64,000 nucleotides of DNA from Persicitalea sp963716085. GTDB taxonomy: Bacteria > Bacteroidota > Bacteroidia > Cytophagales > Spirosomataceae. Of this stretch, positions 40,962 through 51,229 are shown in pieces. The position numbers were made by a program, and so were the translations under genes. The stretch spans positions 3,224,001-3,288,000 of the forward strand of contig OY970288.1 in NCBI GenBank assembly GCA_963716085.1. The letters are read 5' to 3'. How positions within the stretch are numbered: position 1 is the stretch's first letter; every line of letters starts with the position of its first letter. The notes under the pieces were generated by a model. That model was not told where the DNA came from. It did no database searches and saw nothing but the letters and a program-made list of their open reading frames with translations.

Positions 40962-43706
40962 ATGAAAGCTATTTACCTGGTGGTTGCCTTTGGAATTGCC
41001 GCGCTACTTACTTCGTGGCTGGGGATTTTTGAAAAACGGGTAGATTACAACGCCGACGTCAAACCCATCCTGAATAAGAACTGCATGGCCTGCCACGGCG
41101 GGGTCAAGAAGGCCGGGAACGTCAGTTTTTTATTCGAAGAAGAAATGCTCAAGCCGGGCAAATCGGGGGCCATCCCCGTAGTGCGCGGCGACGCCGACGC
41201 CAGCGAGATGATCCGCCGCATCCTCAGCGACGATCCCGACGAGCGGATGCCGAAAAAGGGGCCGGGCCTCACCGACGAAGAGGTCAATACGCTCAAAACA
41301 TGGATCGATCAGGGTGCGAAATGGGGAAATCACTGGGCTTACGAGCGCGTCGAGCGGCCCGAAGTACCTCAGGCGGGCGGTATGTGGGCGGCGCTTGGCG
41401 TGGGAGACACCGACTGGCCCCGCAACGAGATCGACCAATTCGTTTTTAAAAAATTAAAATTTAAAGACCTCACCCCATCCCCCGAGGCCGACCGCGCCAC
41501 GCTTATCCGTCGCGTAAGTCTGGATCTGACGGGCTTACCGCCTACCGCCAAGGAAGCTCAGGACTTCATGAAGGACAAATCGCCTGGTGCTTATGAGAAA
41601 GTAGTTGATCGCCTATTGGCTTCCCCGGCCTATGGCGAACGCTGGGCGGCCATGTGGATGGATTTGGCGCGCTACGCCGACACCAAAGGATACGAAGCCG
41701 ACCAGCCACGCACGATTTGGCGCTACCGGGATTATGTGATTAATGCCTTCAACGGTGACAAGCCGTTCAGTCAGTTCACGGTGGAGCAGTTGGCAGGGGA
41801 TCTATTGCAGGATAAAGCCACCGGAATGCCCTCCGACGAGCAACTGCTGGCCACGGGCTTTCACCGCAACACCATGACCAACGACGAGGGCGGTACTGTC
41901 AACGAGGAGTTCCGCGTTGCGGCCCAAATAGATCGGGTGAACACTACCTGGGAAGTGTGGCAAGGAACGACTTTCGGCTGCGTCCAGTGCCACAGTCACC
42001 CTTACGACCCCATTCCGCACGACGATTATTATAAGTACATGGCGTACTTCAACAATACCCGCGACGAGGACATCGCCACGGAAACCCCCACGCTACGGAT
42101 TTTTGAAGGTAAAGAAGCGGAACGCGTAACGCGGTTGAAGGCCTGGGTCAAAGAGCGAGACCCGGAAGCGGCGAAGGAGGTGGCGCAATTCCTCCGAATC
42201 AGTGAACCTAAAATTAACTCACCGAGCTTCGACCACCTGGTCAACTCACTCTTTATCATTTATCAATTTTTCGGAACGCATCACGACGGATCGGCCCGGG
42301 TAGGAAAAATCGCCTTGGCCGATAAGGAACAACTGGTGATCAAAATTAACGCGCCCATCGAAGGAGCGACCATGAGCATAAGGCTCGACTCGCTGGAAGG
42401 GAAGGTCCTCAATAAGGTAAAAATCCCTATCAGCAAGCAGGATACCATCCTTTTCATACCATTGCCCAAAGTGCAGGGTACGCACGATGTGTATGCCCAT
42501 TTTACTTTTCCCAAAACCCCCGACGCCTTTGTGGCCGTCCGTTGGGTGGCTTTCCAAAAAGCTTTTCCCGGACAGGGAACCGAGCGCCAGGCCATGCTGG
42601 GTGAATATGCCTCGCTCCTGAAAAAAGGAAACGATGGTACCCCCGTCTTGTGGGAAGGAACCGAGTATCTGGCCCGAAAACAGCACGTCTTCGAGCGTGG
42701 CAACTGGCTGGTTCCGGGCAAGGAAGTACGGCCCGCCGTACCCGCCGCTCTTAACAAAATGCCCAATGGCAAGCAACCCGCCGACCGTCTGGAATTGGCG
42801 CGCTGGCTCGTCAGCCGCGACAACCCGCTGACCGCCCGCGTGCTGGTCAATCGTTTTTGGGAGCAGCTTTTCGGGTTGGGACTGGTCGAGACGGTCGAGG
42901 ATTTCGGCTCACAGGGCAACGAACCCACGCACCGTGCACTGCTGGACTGGCTGGCGGTGGCTTTCATGGAGGACTGCGGTTGGAGCACCAAGCGGCTTCT
43001 GAAACAGATCGTCATGTCGGCGACCTATCGCCAAAACTCGGAAACCAACCAGGAAAAACAACAAAAGGACCCCTACAACTACTGGCTGGCCCGTGGCCCC
43101 CGAGTGCGGCTGAGCGCCGAGCAAGTGCGCGACCAGGCACTGGCAATCTCGGGACTATTGGCCCGGAAAATGGGTGGCCCGAGCGTCATGCCCGCCCAGC
43201 CGGAGGGAATATGGCTGTCGCCCTACAACGGCAACGCCTGGAAGCTCAGCGAGGGAGAGGACCGCTACCGCCGTGGCCTGTACACCTATTGGAAGCGCAC
43301 GGCTCCCTACCCTTCCATGACTACCTTCGATGCGCCGAGCCGGGAGTTCTGCCAATCGCGGCGCATCCGTACCAACACGCCCTTACAAGCTTTGGTGACG
43401 CTCAACGATCCTGTTTATCTTGAATCAGCGCAGCGCCTGGCCGAGTTTATGGCCAGGAAAGCCAACACGCCCGCGAAGCAATTGCAAATCGGCTATCAGA
43501 AACTGACCTACAAGCCTATCGAAGAAAAACGACTGGGTGTATTGCTGAGCGTCTATAAAAATGCCCTGCGCGAATACCGAAAAAAGCCGGGCGAAATCGA
43601 CAGCCTGCTCACTTTCAATGTAACAAGAAAATCCCCGGAACTGGCAGCGCTTACCGTTTCGGCTAACGTGCTATTGAATCTGGATGAGGTGGTGACGAAG
43701 GAGTAA
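40962..43706 (+). CDS. PSCyt1/DUF1549/DUF1553 (PSD1) domain protein
   Basis: A 914-residue exported protein of the Planctomycete-type cytochrome family. It has an N-terminal membrane anchor (residues 3-20), a PSCyt1 heme domain with CMACH at 41-45, then DUF1549 (PSCyt2: LDLTGLPPTAKEAQDFM through WMDLARYADTKGYE, about 190-260), a middle jelly-roll-like insert (about 440-540) and DUF1553 (PSD1: VLVNRFWEQLFGLGLVET, about 625-880). The family is abundant in sulfatase-rich genomes and usually pairs with DUF1501 proteins. No DUF1501 partner is present here; instead it follows the sulfite oxidase/cytochrome pair by 41 bases. Confidence 0.85.
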   Translation: MKAIYLVVAFGIAALLTSWLGIFEKRVDYNADVKPILNKNCMACHGGVKKAGNVSFLFEEEMLKPGKSGAIPVVRGDADASEMIRRILSDDPDERMPKKGPGLTDEEVNTLKTWIDQGAKWGNHWAYERVERPEVPQAGGMWAALGVGDTDWPRNEIDQFVFKKLKFKDLTPSPEADRATLIRRVSLDLTGLPPTAKEAQDFMKDKSPGAYEKVVDRLLASPAYGERWAAMWMDLARYADTKGYEADQPRTIWRYRDYVINAFNGDKPFSQFTVEQLAGDLLQDKATGMPSDEQLLATGFHRNTMTNDEGGTVNEEFRVAAQIDRVNTTWEVWQGTTFGCVQCHSHPYDPIPHDDYYKYMAYFNNTRDEDIATETPTLRIFEGKEAERVTRLKAWVKERDPEAAKEVAQFLRISEPKINSPSFDHLVNSLFIIYQFFGTHHDGSARVGKIALADKEQLVIKINAPIEGATMSIRLDSLEGKVLNKVKIPISKQDTILFIPLPKVQGTHDVYAHFTFPKTPDAFVAVRWVAFQKAFPGQGTERQAMLGEYASLLKKGNDGTPVLWEGTEYLARKQHVFERGNWLVPGKEVRPAVPAALNKMPNGKQPADRLELARWLVSRDNPLTARVLVNRFWEQLFGLGLVETVEDFGSQGNEPTHRALLDWLAVAFMEDCGWSTKRLLKQIVMSATYRQNSETNQEKQQKDPYNYWLARGPRVRLSAEQVRDQALAISGLLARKMGGPSVMPAQPEGIWLSPYNGNAWKLSEGEDRYRRGLYTYWKRTAPYPSMTTFDAPSREFCQSRRIRTNTPLQALVTLNDPVYLESAQRLAEFMARKANTPAKQLQIGYQKLTYKPIEEKRLGVLLSVYKNALREYRKKPGEIDSLLTFNVTRKSPELAALTVSANVLLNLDEVVTKE

Positions 43707-43742
43707 GTACGATCATCGAGTGGCTTTTCGACTACCATAATC

Positions 43743-46061
43743 TTGTACCCAATCATGCACCCCGTTTTGCTCTCAAACCTCTTCCAGAAGCGCAGAGTCA
43801 CCTACCGGATCTTCGAACTTGCCGCCCTGCTCTTGCTGGCTCCAACTACCCGTGCCGATTCCTTGCACTGTGATTTGTCGCAGTACAAACCTCAAATTGG
43901 CCTAACCGCCCAGGTGACATCCCAAACGCTGACCCTTAACTGGCGGGGCGATGGCAACCATGAGCTACGCCTTCGGTTTGTCATCGAAGCGGGAATTCCC
44001 ACAATCAAAGAACTGGCAATCAGGCGGCAGCCTGGTTCGTGGCGCATTATTGCCAATAATATGAGTCCAGAATTTCGTGTGGTGTCGGGGGTGCGCCGCG
44101 TTACGCAGCAGCAGACCGAGCCGCTGAAAGCGTTGGGCGTGCCAATCACGGCCGAGAAACTGGACGAAATCAAGTGGGATGCCTTTTGGGACGCGCCGCT
44201 GTTCGTGGAGAACGAGCCGCCTCGCTCGCACGGCGGCTCCATTCCCGCCCAAGCGACTTTTGCCAATCATCCCGGAATGCCACGGCAACCCAGCGAGATT
44301 GTACGAGCCAAAGCCAGCTTTAAAACAACTTCATGCGCCGTGCGTACCAACGGGGCCCGACTGGAAGTCACGTTCCCGGGCGTGGAGGCGGGCATCTTTT
44401 CCGGTTATTTACAATACGATTTTTTCAGAGACTCCAACCTCATCCGGCAAATGCTGGTGGCCCGAACGAGCGAAAAGTCCGCCGCCTTCAAGTACGACGC
44501 CGGGTTGACAGGATTACCCATACGACCTGCTTCCGGGGTACTTTGGCGCGACCTTACCAACCGCTGGCAGCAGGATCGTTTGGGCGGCCCCGTCAGCCTG
44601 GGACCTGCCACCGTCATGGGCAGCAATCGCCTCATTGCCGCCGGGCTGGCGGGTGGCGCGGTGGCGCTGTTTCCGCCGCCGCACAGCTTCTATTGGGCGC
44701 GCGAAACTGAGCAGGTACTAGGTTACGGCTGGTATCGTAAGGACGACGCGCAAACCTTTTCGCTCGGCATTCAGCAATCAGAAAAGGAGATCGACCCTGA
44801 ATTTTTGCAAAACTATGCCCTCTACAACGCCCGGCCCGGTACCTGGCAGCGGATGCCCGTGTTTCTGTACGTCGGCTCCGGTACGGGTGAGCAGGCCATC
44901 GACGCGGCGCTGGCGTTTACTCACCGTGATTTCTTCAAACCGCTGGACGGCTACAAAGTCATGGGAAGCCACTACCACGTGGGCCTGGTCGAGCGGCTGC
45001 GTGAGTTGGGGGGGCCGGATAGTCGCCTCAACGATGTGGAAACGATGAAGGGGATTGGGGTGAATATTTTTGGGGTGATCGACGGCGTACGCGGCGCAGC
45101 CCGGCGCGATACGGGCGAGGCGTTCCTCGCCTCCCAGGCTGAGTACTACGACGCGGCCCGGCGGCAGTCGGATCGTGACTTCCTGCTGATGCCCAACGAC
45201 GAGAATAGCACCAGCGGGCGCGGCTACGAATTGGGCGGTCACCATGACCTGCTTCTCTCCAGGCCCACGTTCTGGCGCAACGCCCGTCGGCCCGACCAGC
45301 CGCTTGTCGAAACGCATCCGAAATACGGCAAAGTATACAATCTGGGGACACCGGCTGATCTTATGGAGATGACCCGGCGCGAGAACGCGCTGATTTCCAT
45401 GCCCCATCCTCGGGCCAAGGGCTCGACGGGCTACCCCGATGCGATCAAAGACTCACCGCAATTTTTGCACGAAAACTACTTTGGACTTGGCTATCGCTGG
45501 GGCATGGGCATCGACGGCTCGGCTATTCGGCTAGGACAATACCGCTTCCTGCCACTGTGGGACGAGGCCAGCAACTGGATGGCTGCGCGCGACCTTCCGC
45601 CCAAGTACGCCCTGGCTATTTCGGAAATTCGCTCCGATTACGGCGACCGGGGCAAGCCGCCCTACGACGACGCCTACGGGATGTCGCCCGTCAGCTACCT
45701 CAAGCTGGACAGCGTACCGACCGTGGACGACATGAGTACCGTCATCGACGCTTTGAAAACGGGCGCGTACTTTGTCACGACCGGGGAGGTGCTATTGCCT
45801 TCATTTTCGGTGCAGGGTTCGGGAGATAGACGCACGCTGGTAGCCGAATTGGAATGGACTTTTCCGCTGGAATTTGTGGAGGTAGTCTGGGGCGATGGAA
45901 GAACGACCGATCGGCAAATCATCTCCACTACCGACCTGCCCCCTTTTGGGCGAAAGCGCTTTGAAATCCCCTTCGACGCGAGGGGCAAGAAGTGGGTACG
46001 GTTCGCCGCCTGGGACGTGGCGACGAATGGGGCGCTCGGCCAGCCCGTGCGCCTTCCTTAG
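43743..46061 (+). CDS. CehA/McbA-like (PHP-type) metallohydrolase, exported
   Basis: A 772-residue secreted protein with a signal peptide (hydrophobic residues 25-36, then TTRADS). The N-terminal 380 residues are beta-rich and unfamiliar. The C-terminal part has YKVMGSHYHVGLVERL near residue 399, LGGHHDLLLSRP and LISMPHPRAKGSTGYPD, which place histidines as in the PHP/CehA-McbA metal site. Relatives cleave carbamates and phosphoesters, but the substrate here is unknown. It follows the PSD1 gene by 36 bases and precedes the GntR regulator by 20 bases, so the three probably form one transcript. Confidence 0.65.
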   Translation: MYPIMHPVLLSNLFQKRRVTYRIFELAALLLLAPTTRADSLHCDLSQYKPQIGLTAQVTSQTLTLNWRGDGNHELRLRFVIEAGIPTIKELAIRRQPGSWRIIANNMSPEFRVVSGVRRVTQQQTEPLKALGVPITAEKLDEIKWDAFWDAPLFVENEPPRSHGGSIPAQATFANHPGMPRQPSEIVRAKASFKTTSCAVRTNGARLEVTFPGVEAGIFSGYLQYDFFRDSNLIRQMLVARTSEKSAAFKYDAGLTGLPIRPASGVLWRDLTNRWQQDRLGGPVSLGPATVMGSNRLIAAGLAGGAVALFPPPHSFYWARETEQVLGYGWYRKDDAQTFSLGIQQSEKEIDPEFLQNYALYNARPGTWQRMPVFLYVGSGTGEQAIDAALAFTHRDFFKPLDGYKVMGSHYHVGLVERLRELGGPDSRLNDVETMKGIGVNIFGVIDGVRGAARRDTGEAFLASQAEYYDAARRQSDRDFLLMPNDENSTSGRGYELGGHHDLLLSRPTFWRNARRPDQPLVETHPKYGKVYNLGTPADLMEMTRRENALISMPHPRAKGSTGYPDAIKDSPQFLHENYFGLGYRWGMGIDGSAIRLGQYRFLPLWDEASNWMAARDLPPKYALAISEIRSDYGDRGKPPYDDAYGMSPVSYLKLDSVPTVDDMSTVIDALKTGAYFVTTGEVLLPSFSVQGSGDRRTLVAELEWTFPLEFVEVVWGDGRTTDRQIISTTDLPPFGRKRFEIPFDARGKKWVRFAAWDVATNGALGQPVRLP

Positions 46062-46081
46062 CAACCACAAAAAAACTTTGC

Positions 46082-46849
46082 ATGAAGCCTAAGTTTATCG
46101 CCATCAGCGAGAGCATCATTGAGAAGATAAAGTCAGGGGAACTACAACCGGGCGATCAGGTGCCGTCCGAAAATGAGCTGATTAAAAATTTCCGGGTCAG
46201 CAATACGACGGCCCGAAAGAGCTTGCTGGATATCGAGTCCAAGGGCTGGGCCAAAAGAATCAAGGGCAAAGGTACCTTCGTGCTGAACCGCACACCCGAC
46301 CACCACCTGATGCGGACGCTGGGGTCGATCTACGCCACCCGGCGCGGGTTCAACGAAGGGCTAATCGCCGAGGGCATGCGCCCCCGCAACCTGGTGCTGG
46401 AAAAGACGATTTTGCCCGGCGGCATTTCTTCCGAAATCGGCGGAAAACATTTTATTATCGAAGGGGCTGTGCTGAAAATTCACCTGCTGCGCTACGCCGA
46501 CGATGAGATTGTCAAGGACGAGCTTCGGTACATTTCCCTCACGCTTTGCCCCAACATCCATAAGGTACCCACCGAATCTACCTATTTCAAGCTTTACGAA
46601 AGTAGGTACGACCTCAAAATCGAGGAAGTAAGCCAGACTTTCAGCGCTGAGATCATGCGGCCCGACGCCGACGAAAATAATTTTGAACTGAAGGAATCCA
46701 CCGCCATGTTCGTCATGGACAGTGCGGTGGTTTGTGTCAAACAGAAGGTCGTTGAAATCGAACGCTCCTACTACCGGGGCGACAAGTACAAATTTGCCGT
46801 TATCGCCCATCCCGAATACAATGACGGCGGCTCGGGCAAAAACCGATAG
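46082..46849 (+). CDS. GntR-family transcriptional regulator with UTRA-like domain
   Basis: A 255-residue regulator. The start at 46082 gives the standard winged-helix N-terminus: SGELQPGDQVPSENELIKNF and VSNTTARKSLLDIESKGWAKR, followed by the wing GKGTFV. The C-terminal 170 residues fit a UTRA ligand-binding domain that senses a sugar or sugar phosphate. It sits between the plus-strand sulfite oxidase-PSD1 run and the convergent sulfatase/rhamnosidase operon, so it may control either. No operator was recognised. Confidence 0.85.
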   Translation: MKPKFIAISESIIEKIKSGELQPGDQVPSENELIKNFRVSNTTARKSLLDIESKGWAKRIKGKGTFVLNRTPDHHLMRTLGSIYATRRGFNEGLIAEGMRPRNLVLEKTILPGGISSEIGGKHFIIEGAVLKIHLLRYADDEIVKDELRYISLTLCPNIHKVPTESTYFKLYESRYDLKIEEVSQTFSAEIMRPDADENNFELKESTAMFVMDSAVVCVKQKVVEIERSYYRGDKYKFAVIAHPEYNDGGSGKNR

Positions 46850-46876
46850 AAAGTAAATTCTCCTCCCTTAAAGCAG

Positions 46877-49741
46877 CTACTTCACGGGCTGTACAACCTG
46901 AATCTCGACCGGCCCCATCAGTCCCGAAGGCAGCAGCGGCGTTTCTGACCAGAGCAGTCCCCGCGAGCCTTTCACTTTCAGGTTGGTTTTGGTGTAATTT
47001 TCGCCTTCGTTGACATCGCCGATAATCCTGTTCGCCCAGGTGTTGACTACCTCGATTGTTATCGAGTTTTCTCCCGATTTTACGACATCCGTTACATCAT
47101 ACCGATAAGGCGGTGTCCACCGAATTCCCAGCGACTGACCATTCAACCGCAGCTCGGCGACTTTCCCCACTTGTCCCAGATCGAGATATACCTTTGCTGT
47201 CCTGTCCGTAGGCTTTTGGTAATCGAATGTTTTGGTATAAGTACCCGTTCCCGAATAGTGCCTGATATTTTTGTCCGGTGATTCTGTCCAGGAAACCAAC
47301 TCCGGGAAAGTCACCTTTTCGGGCGCACCCCAATTTTTGGTGAACTGCACGTCCCACGGCCCCTCGATGCGCTTGCTACGCATCACATTTTCGATATTTT
47401 TCGTTTTCGCGCCCCCTTTCAATTCGTAGCTTCCATTTTCTAAAAACTGCAATCCGGCGGAAGTGTACTTGAAAAGCGGAGGGTGGGTAGCGCTGGAAGC
47501 GACACTCTGGTACACCGGTGCCCGCTTTCCCGGCCCGAATACCACGAAGAACGAATCGTGCGGCCCGAACGTCAGGGGCACTTCTATGTGATCCTGCTTT
47601 TGATTGAAGACAGAAACCGGGACAATCTCGCCCGTCACGGCGTTCCACAGCTCGGGTACTTTGCCCCTTTGCCGGAAAGAACAGAGCCGGGCCACGGTTT
47701 CTTCGCTGGTGTTGCGGACGAAATAGAAGTCTTGGTTGCCTTTTTGGTGGTGAATAAAATCCAGCAGCGGCTGGCTGTCTTTCATGTAGTCGAGGCGGGC
47801 CGAGCCTTTGCCGGGGTAGTCGAAGTCGGGGCGGAGGTTGTTATTTTGCAAGATTTCCAAGACGGGCGTTGTCGGATAGGGCTTTCTTCCGGTGATAATG
47901 GCCCCGGCTTTGGCCAGCTCGTCTAGTTTACGCAGGATGTCCGGAGCCTCGCCGACAATCTCGTCCAAGACCAGCACCTTGAACTTCGCCCCGTAGGGCA
48001 GCGTCAGCATACCATTCTCGACGCGCAGCTCCATGAGCTTTTCGGTATTGATGAGCTCGTAGTCGTAGCCCGACCCGACGGCGAAACGGCTGTTTTTGGG
48101 AGTGCCGAAGTTGGGTACTTTGTTGCCGTAGTAATAAAGCACATCAGCGACGAAGTCGGTTTTCTGCAAGACGTGCGATACCCGCGACAGGTACTCGACA
48201 AACGGCTTTGCCTTTGAGAACCAGGTGTTCTTGACGTTAAAATGCGTACCCGCCGCGTACACATTACCCGGAAAGTCGTCACGCGTCGGATTATGCGTGA
48301 AGCCGTGGATCACGACCCGGCTCATGCCCTCGCAAAATGCCCGGTCGCCGACGGGACGCATATCACCCGGCCCGACTTGCCAGTTCAGGAAGCTGGTGAA
48401 GGCCTCCATTTCCGTGATTCCGCGCTGGTACAGATGTGAGGCCGCGGCTACTTCTTTAACTAACATCAGCAGATCGACGCTGTCCCTGGTCTTGTCCAAT
48501 ACCTCGTGGTCGATCCAGAATTCGCCACGCGGGACACTTAAAGCTCCCAGTGCTTTGATCGCCTCCACCGGAACGTTATGTAGCGGCGGCCCCGGCCCGC
48601 CCGATTCCGAGATCAGGTTCAACCCGTAGCGGTTGGCAATTTCCCTGCCCTTACGGTAGTGATTGTTGATCATCAATTCCGATAGGGTGAGATTAAAATC
48701 TTGCTTAAAACGCGCCGTGGTAGCCGGGTCGAAGGCATTTTTGTCAAAAATATAGGGCAGGTACTTGTCGATTTCGTAGCCGTTCAGGGCCTTGAACTTG
48801 GCCGCCAGCGTGGGTGTCCAGACCGAGTTTTTAGCCTCGAAACTGGCGAGGTAGAGGTTTTTGAGTGCTGTTTTTCGAAAATCGCCCAGTCGAGGTTTCA
48901 ATTTATCGATAAAGTACATGAAATGCATTTCGGTAGCCGTAGAATCGAAATGGTCGATAATCGGCCCGATAGAATTGGGGCTGGGCAGCAGCAACGGATC
49001 ACCCGAATTGGAACAGACGTAGCGGTGTATTTCCCACTCCTCCGGCGAGGCGTCGCTCGGCGGTACTTTCCATTCGAGTTCATCAGTTTCTGGGTTAAAG
49101 TACTGCGAAACATCCACGATTCGGCTCGCATCCAGGTATTTGGCATCTGCCTTCAACGGGATCGCCAGCAAAGCGACCTCCTGGCGAAAAACGGGTCTGC
49201 CGTCCGAAGCAAACTCAATCAACAGCTCCCTGCCCTTGCCGTCAACTTTGGGCACATCGGGAAAAGGCACCTTGATAGACTGCTGTCCCGATCTACTCAC
49301 CAAAATTTTTGAAACGTACAGCGACTTGGCAGCGTGCTGCGGCGTGACCCAGCTTCCGCCCGCGTTCCAGCTACTCGCCAGATTCAGCCCGACTTCCAGC
49401 CCCAGCTCGGTCGCTTCCTCGATGGCCGTCACGATGGTATTCAGCGACTCATCGCCCATGAATGCGGGGCCGGCGGGTACTTGGCCGTAGGGCCGAAAAC
49501 CGATCTCGAAAATATCGGCCCCACCCAGCCCGGCGGCTTTGATGCTCCGCAGTTCTTCTTTCAAAAGGGTTGCGTCCGTATGGCCATTGAGCCACCACCA
49601 GTACACCTTGGGGCGGGCAGTGCCGGACGGATTTTTGAAGCCCTCGCGTAGACCGTCGGGGCTTTGGGCAAAAGCCGGGCTGGCACCCGCTGCCAAGAGG
49701 GCCAGCGTCAAAAGCAGGGTTTTGGCGATGTACTTTTTCAT
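46877..49741 (-). CDS. GH106-like glycoside hydrolase (probable alpha-L-rhamnosidase)
   Basis: A 954-residue secreted enzyme with a signal peptide ending SPAFAQ at 26. RPKVYWWWLNGHTD and GLGGADIFEIGF are the start of the catalytic barrel of GH106-type alpha-L-rhamnosidases. ASSWNAGGSWVTPQHAAKSL is also typical. The C-terminal 150 residues form a galactose-binding-like beta-sandwich (LDLGQVGKVAELRLNGQSLG). It would remove terminal rhamnose from a glycan in the periplasm. It is the last gene of the operon with the sulfatase, isomerase and MFS genes. Confidence 0.8.
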   Translation of the reverse strand: MKKYIAKTLLLTLALLAAGASPAFAQSPDGLREGFKNPSGTARPKVYWWWLNGHTDATLLKEELRSIKAAGLGGADIFEIGFRPYGQVPAGPAFMGDESLNTIVTAIEEATELGLEVGLNLASSWNAGGSWVTPQHAAKSLYVSKILVSRSGQQSIKVPFPDVPKVDGKGRELLIEFASDGRPVFRQEVALLAIPLKADAKYLDASRIVDVSQYFNPETDELEWKVPPSDASPEEWEIHRYVCSNSGDPLLLPSPNSIGPIIDHFDSTATEMHFMYFIDKLKPRLGDFRKTALKNLYLASFEAKNSVWTPTLAAKFKALNGYEIDKYLPYIFDKNAFDPATTARFKQDFNLTLSELMINNHYRKGREIANRYGLNLISESGGPGPPLHNVPVEAIKALGALSVPRGEFWIDHEVLDKTRDSVDLLMLVKEVAAASHLYQRGITEMEAFTSFLNWQVGPGDMRPVGDRAFCEGMSRVVIHGFTHNPTRDDFPGNVYAAGTHFNVKNTWFSKAKPFVEYLSRVSHVLQKTDFVADVLYYYGNKVPNFGTPKNSRFAVGSGYDYELINTEKLMELRVENGMLTLPYGAKFKVLVLDEIVGEAPDILRKLDELAKAGAIITGRKPYPTTPVLEILQNNNLRPDFDYPGKGSARLDYMKDSQPLLDFIHHQKGNQDFYFVRNTSEETVARLCSFRQRGKVPELWNAVTGEIVPVSVFNQKQDHIEVPLTFGPHDSFFVVFGPGKRAPVYQSVASSATHPPLFKYTSAGLQFLENGSYELKGGAKTKNIENVMRSKRIEGPWDVQFTKNWGAPEKVTFPELVSWTESPDKNIRHYSGTGTYTKTFDYQKPTDRTAKVYLDLGQVGKVAELRLNGQSLGIRWTPPYRYDVTDVVKSGENSITIEVVNTWANRIIGDVNEGENYTKTNLKVKGSRGLLWSETPLLPSGLMGPVEIQVVQPVK

Positions 49742-49777
49742 AAGAAATTAGAGTTTGGCCGAGTGGGGTCAGGGACT

Positions 49778-51178
49778 TCAAAGCGTTAGCGCTTCGTCAT
49801 TGTTTTTTTTCATCCAATCCCGAAGATTAGCCTTCAGTCGGGTTTTGATCGGTTGATAATAAGACTCATTGGCAAGATTATGAGTTTCGCCGGGGTCTTC
49901 CCACAGATCAAACAACTGTTCGTTGTTCTTGCCCGAATTATAGACGTTGTACTTAAACCGCTGATCGCGCACCAGGCGGGCATGGCGAGTCGAATCGAGC
50001 TTATCGTCCTCCAACTGCACCACCAGGTAGTCGCGGTGGGAGGCGTCGGAGTTGTCGATGGCCTCTTTCAGGCTTTTTCCGGTGAAATCTCCTCCGCCAA
50101 TTCCTGCGTAAGCGCAAAGGGTGGGCGTCAGGTCAATCCCCGAAACGAGCTGCTGCCGCTCAATTCGTCCGGCGGGAATCTTTCCGGGCCAACTGATGCC
50201 GAAGGGTACGGTGACCACCTCCTCGTATAGACTCAGCTTGGCCGCCCACTGGTGCGAAGCGGCTCCGTCGCCGTGGTCACTGGTGAAAGCGACAATGGTG
50301 TTTTCGTCCAGCCCCTTGGCCCGCAGGGCTTTCCATATTTTTCCGATTTCGGCGTCCACCATTTCGGCAAATCGGTAGTAATGATGCAGGTACGCCTGCC
50401 AATCGGCGTCGGAATAGTCTTTCGTTTTGAGTAATTCGTCGCCGTAGTGATCCATCAACCGCTTTTCCTGCAAAAACTCCGGCTCGTTCATTTTGGGATT
50501 GAAATTGGCGGGCAAAGGCGGCAGCGGCGCGTCGATCTCCGAGTACTTGGCGTAGGCGTCCGGCTCACGCGGCACGTAACAAATGTCGTGCGGATTGTGC
50601 AGCGAAACGGTCAGCAAAAATGGCTTGTCATCCTGATATTCAGCGAGGTACTTCACGGCAGCATCGGCGATGGGGCCGTCCGTGGCCGCTCCTTTGTCCC
50701 AAGAGTTGTCCAAAGACTGGAACGGAAGCACTTTGAATCCGGCGATGGAGTCGTGGTTTTTCTGAGCCGGATAACCCTCGGGCAAATGCCACTTTCCGGC
50801 GTAGGCAGTGTTGTAGCCCGCGTCCGCAAAAAGCAGCCCGATGGTCGGCACTGCCGGGTCGATGAACGTGGAGTTCCAAACAACCCCAGTCTCGTGGGGC
50901 ATTCGGCCCGTGAGCAAGCTACTGCGCGACGGCCCGCACACGGGCGAGGTACAGTACGATTCCGTAAAGTACACACCGCGCCGCGCCAGGGAATCCATGT
51001 ACGGAGTATTCAGATTCGGATTTCCCAGCAAACTCAGGCAGTCGTTGGTCTGCTGGTCGGTGAGGATGATGAGGACGTTGGGTCGTTTCCCTTCGTCAGG
51101 AGACGATTTTGTCTGGCAGTCTGTAAGCACCGAAGCACTTATTGCTAGTAAAATTATAGTCAGCGGTGGAAGTTTCAT
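49778..51178 (-). CDS. sulfatase, formylglycine-dependent, lipoprotein
   Basis: A 466-residue sulfatase. The start at 51178 opens a lipoprotein signal (lipobox near VLTDC, Cys21); an ATG at 51199 would add seven residues. RPNVLIILTDQQ supplies the calcium-binding aspartate, and SPVCGPSRSSLLTGR holds the CxPSR site (Cys81) that becomes formylglycine. FTSDHGDGAASHQWAAK is the later metal-binding segment. It removes sulfate from a saccharide, plausibly before the downstream rhamnosidase acts. A separate maturase must exist outside the window. Confidence 0.9.
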   Translation of the reverse strand: MKLPPLTIILLAISASVLTDCQTKSSPDEGKRPNVLIILTDQQTNDCLSLLGNPNLNTPYMDSLARRGVYFTESYCTSPVCGPSRSSLLTGRMPHETGVVWNSTFIDPAVPTIGLLFADAGYNTAYAGKWHLPEGYPAQKNHDSIAGFKVLPFQSLDNSWDKGAATDGPIADAAVKYLAEYQDDKPFLLTVSLHNPHDICYVPREPDAYAKYSEIDAPLPPLPANFNPKMNEPEFLQEKRLMDHYGDELLKTKDYSDADWQAYLHHYYRFAEMVDAEIGKIWKALRAKGLDENTIVAFTSDHGDGAASHQWAAKLSLYEEVVTVPFGISWPGKIPAGRIERQQLVSGIDLTPTLCAYAGIGGGDFTGKSLKEAIDNSDASHRDYLVVQLEDDKLDSTRHARLVRDQRFKYNVYNSGKNNEQLFDLWEDPGETHNLANESYYQPIKTRLKANLRDWMKKNNDEALTL

Positions 51179-51229
51179 TCTGTAAAGCATAATATTCATT
51201 CATTCATTCGCAATTCAATAGACCAAAAA

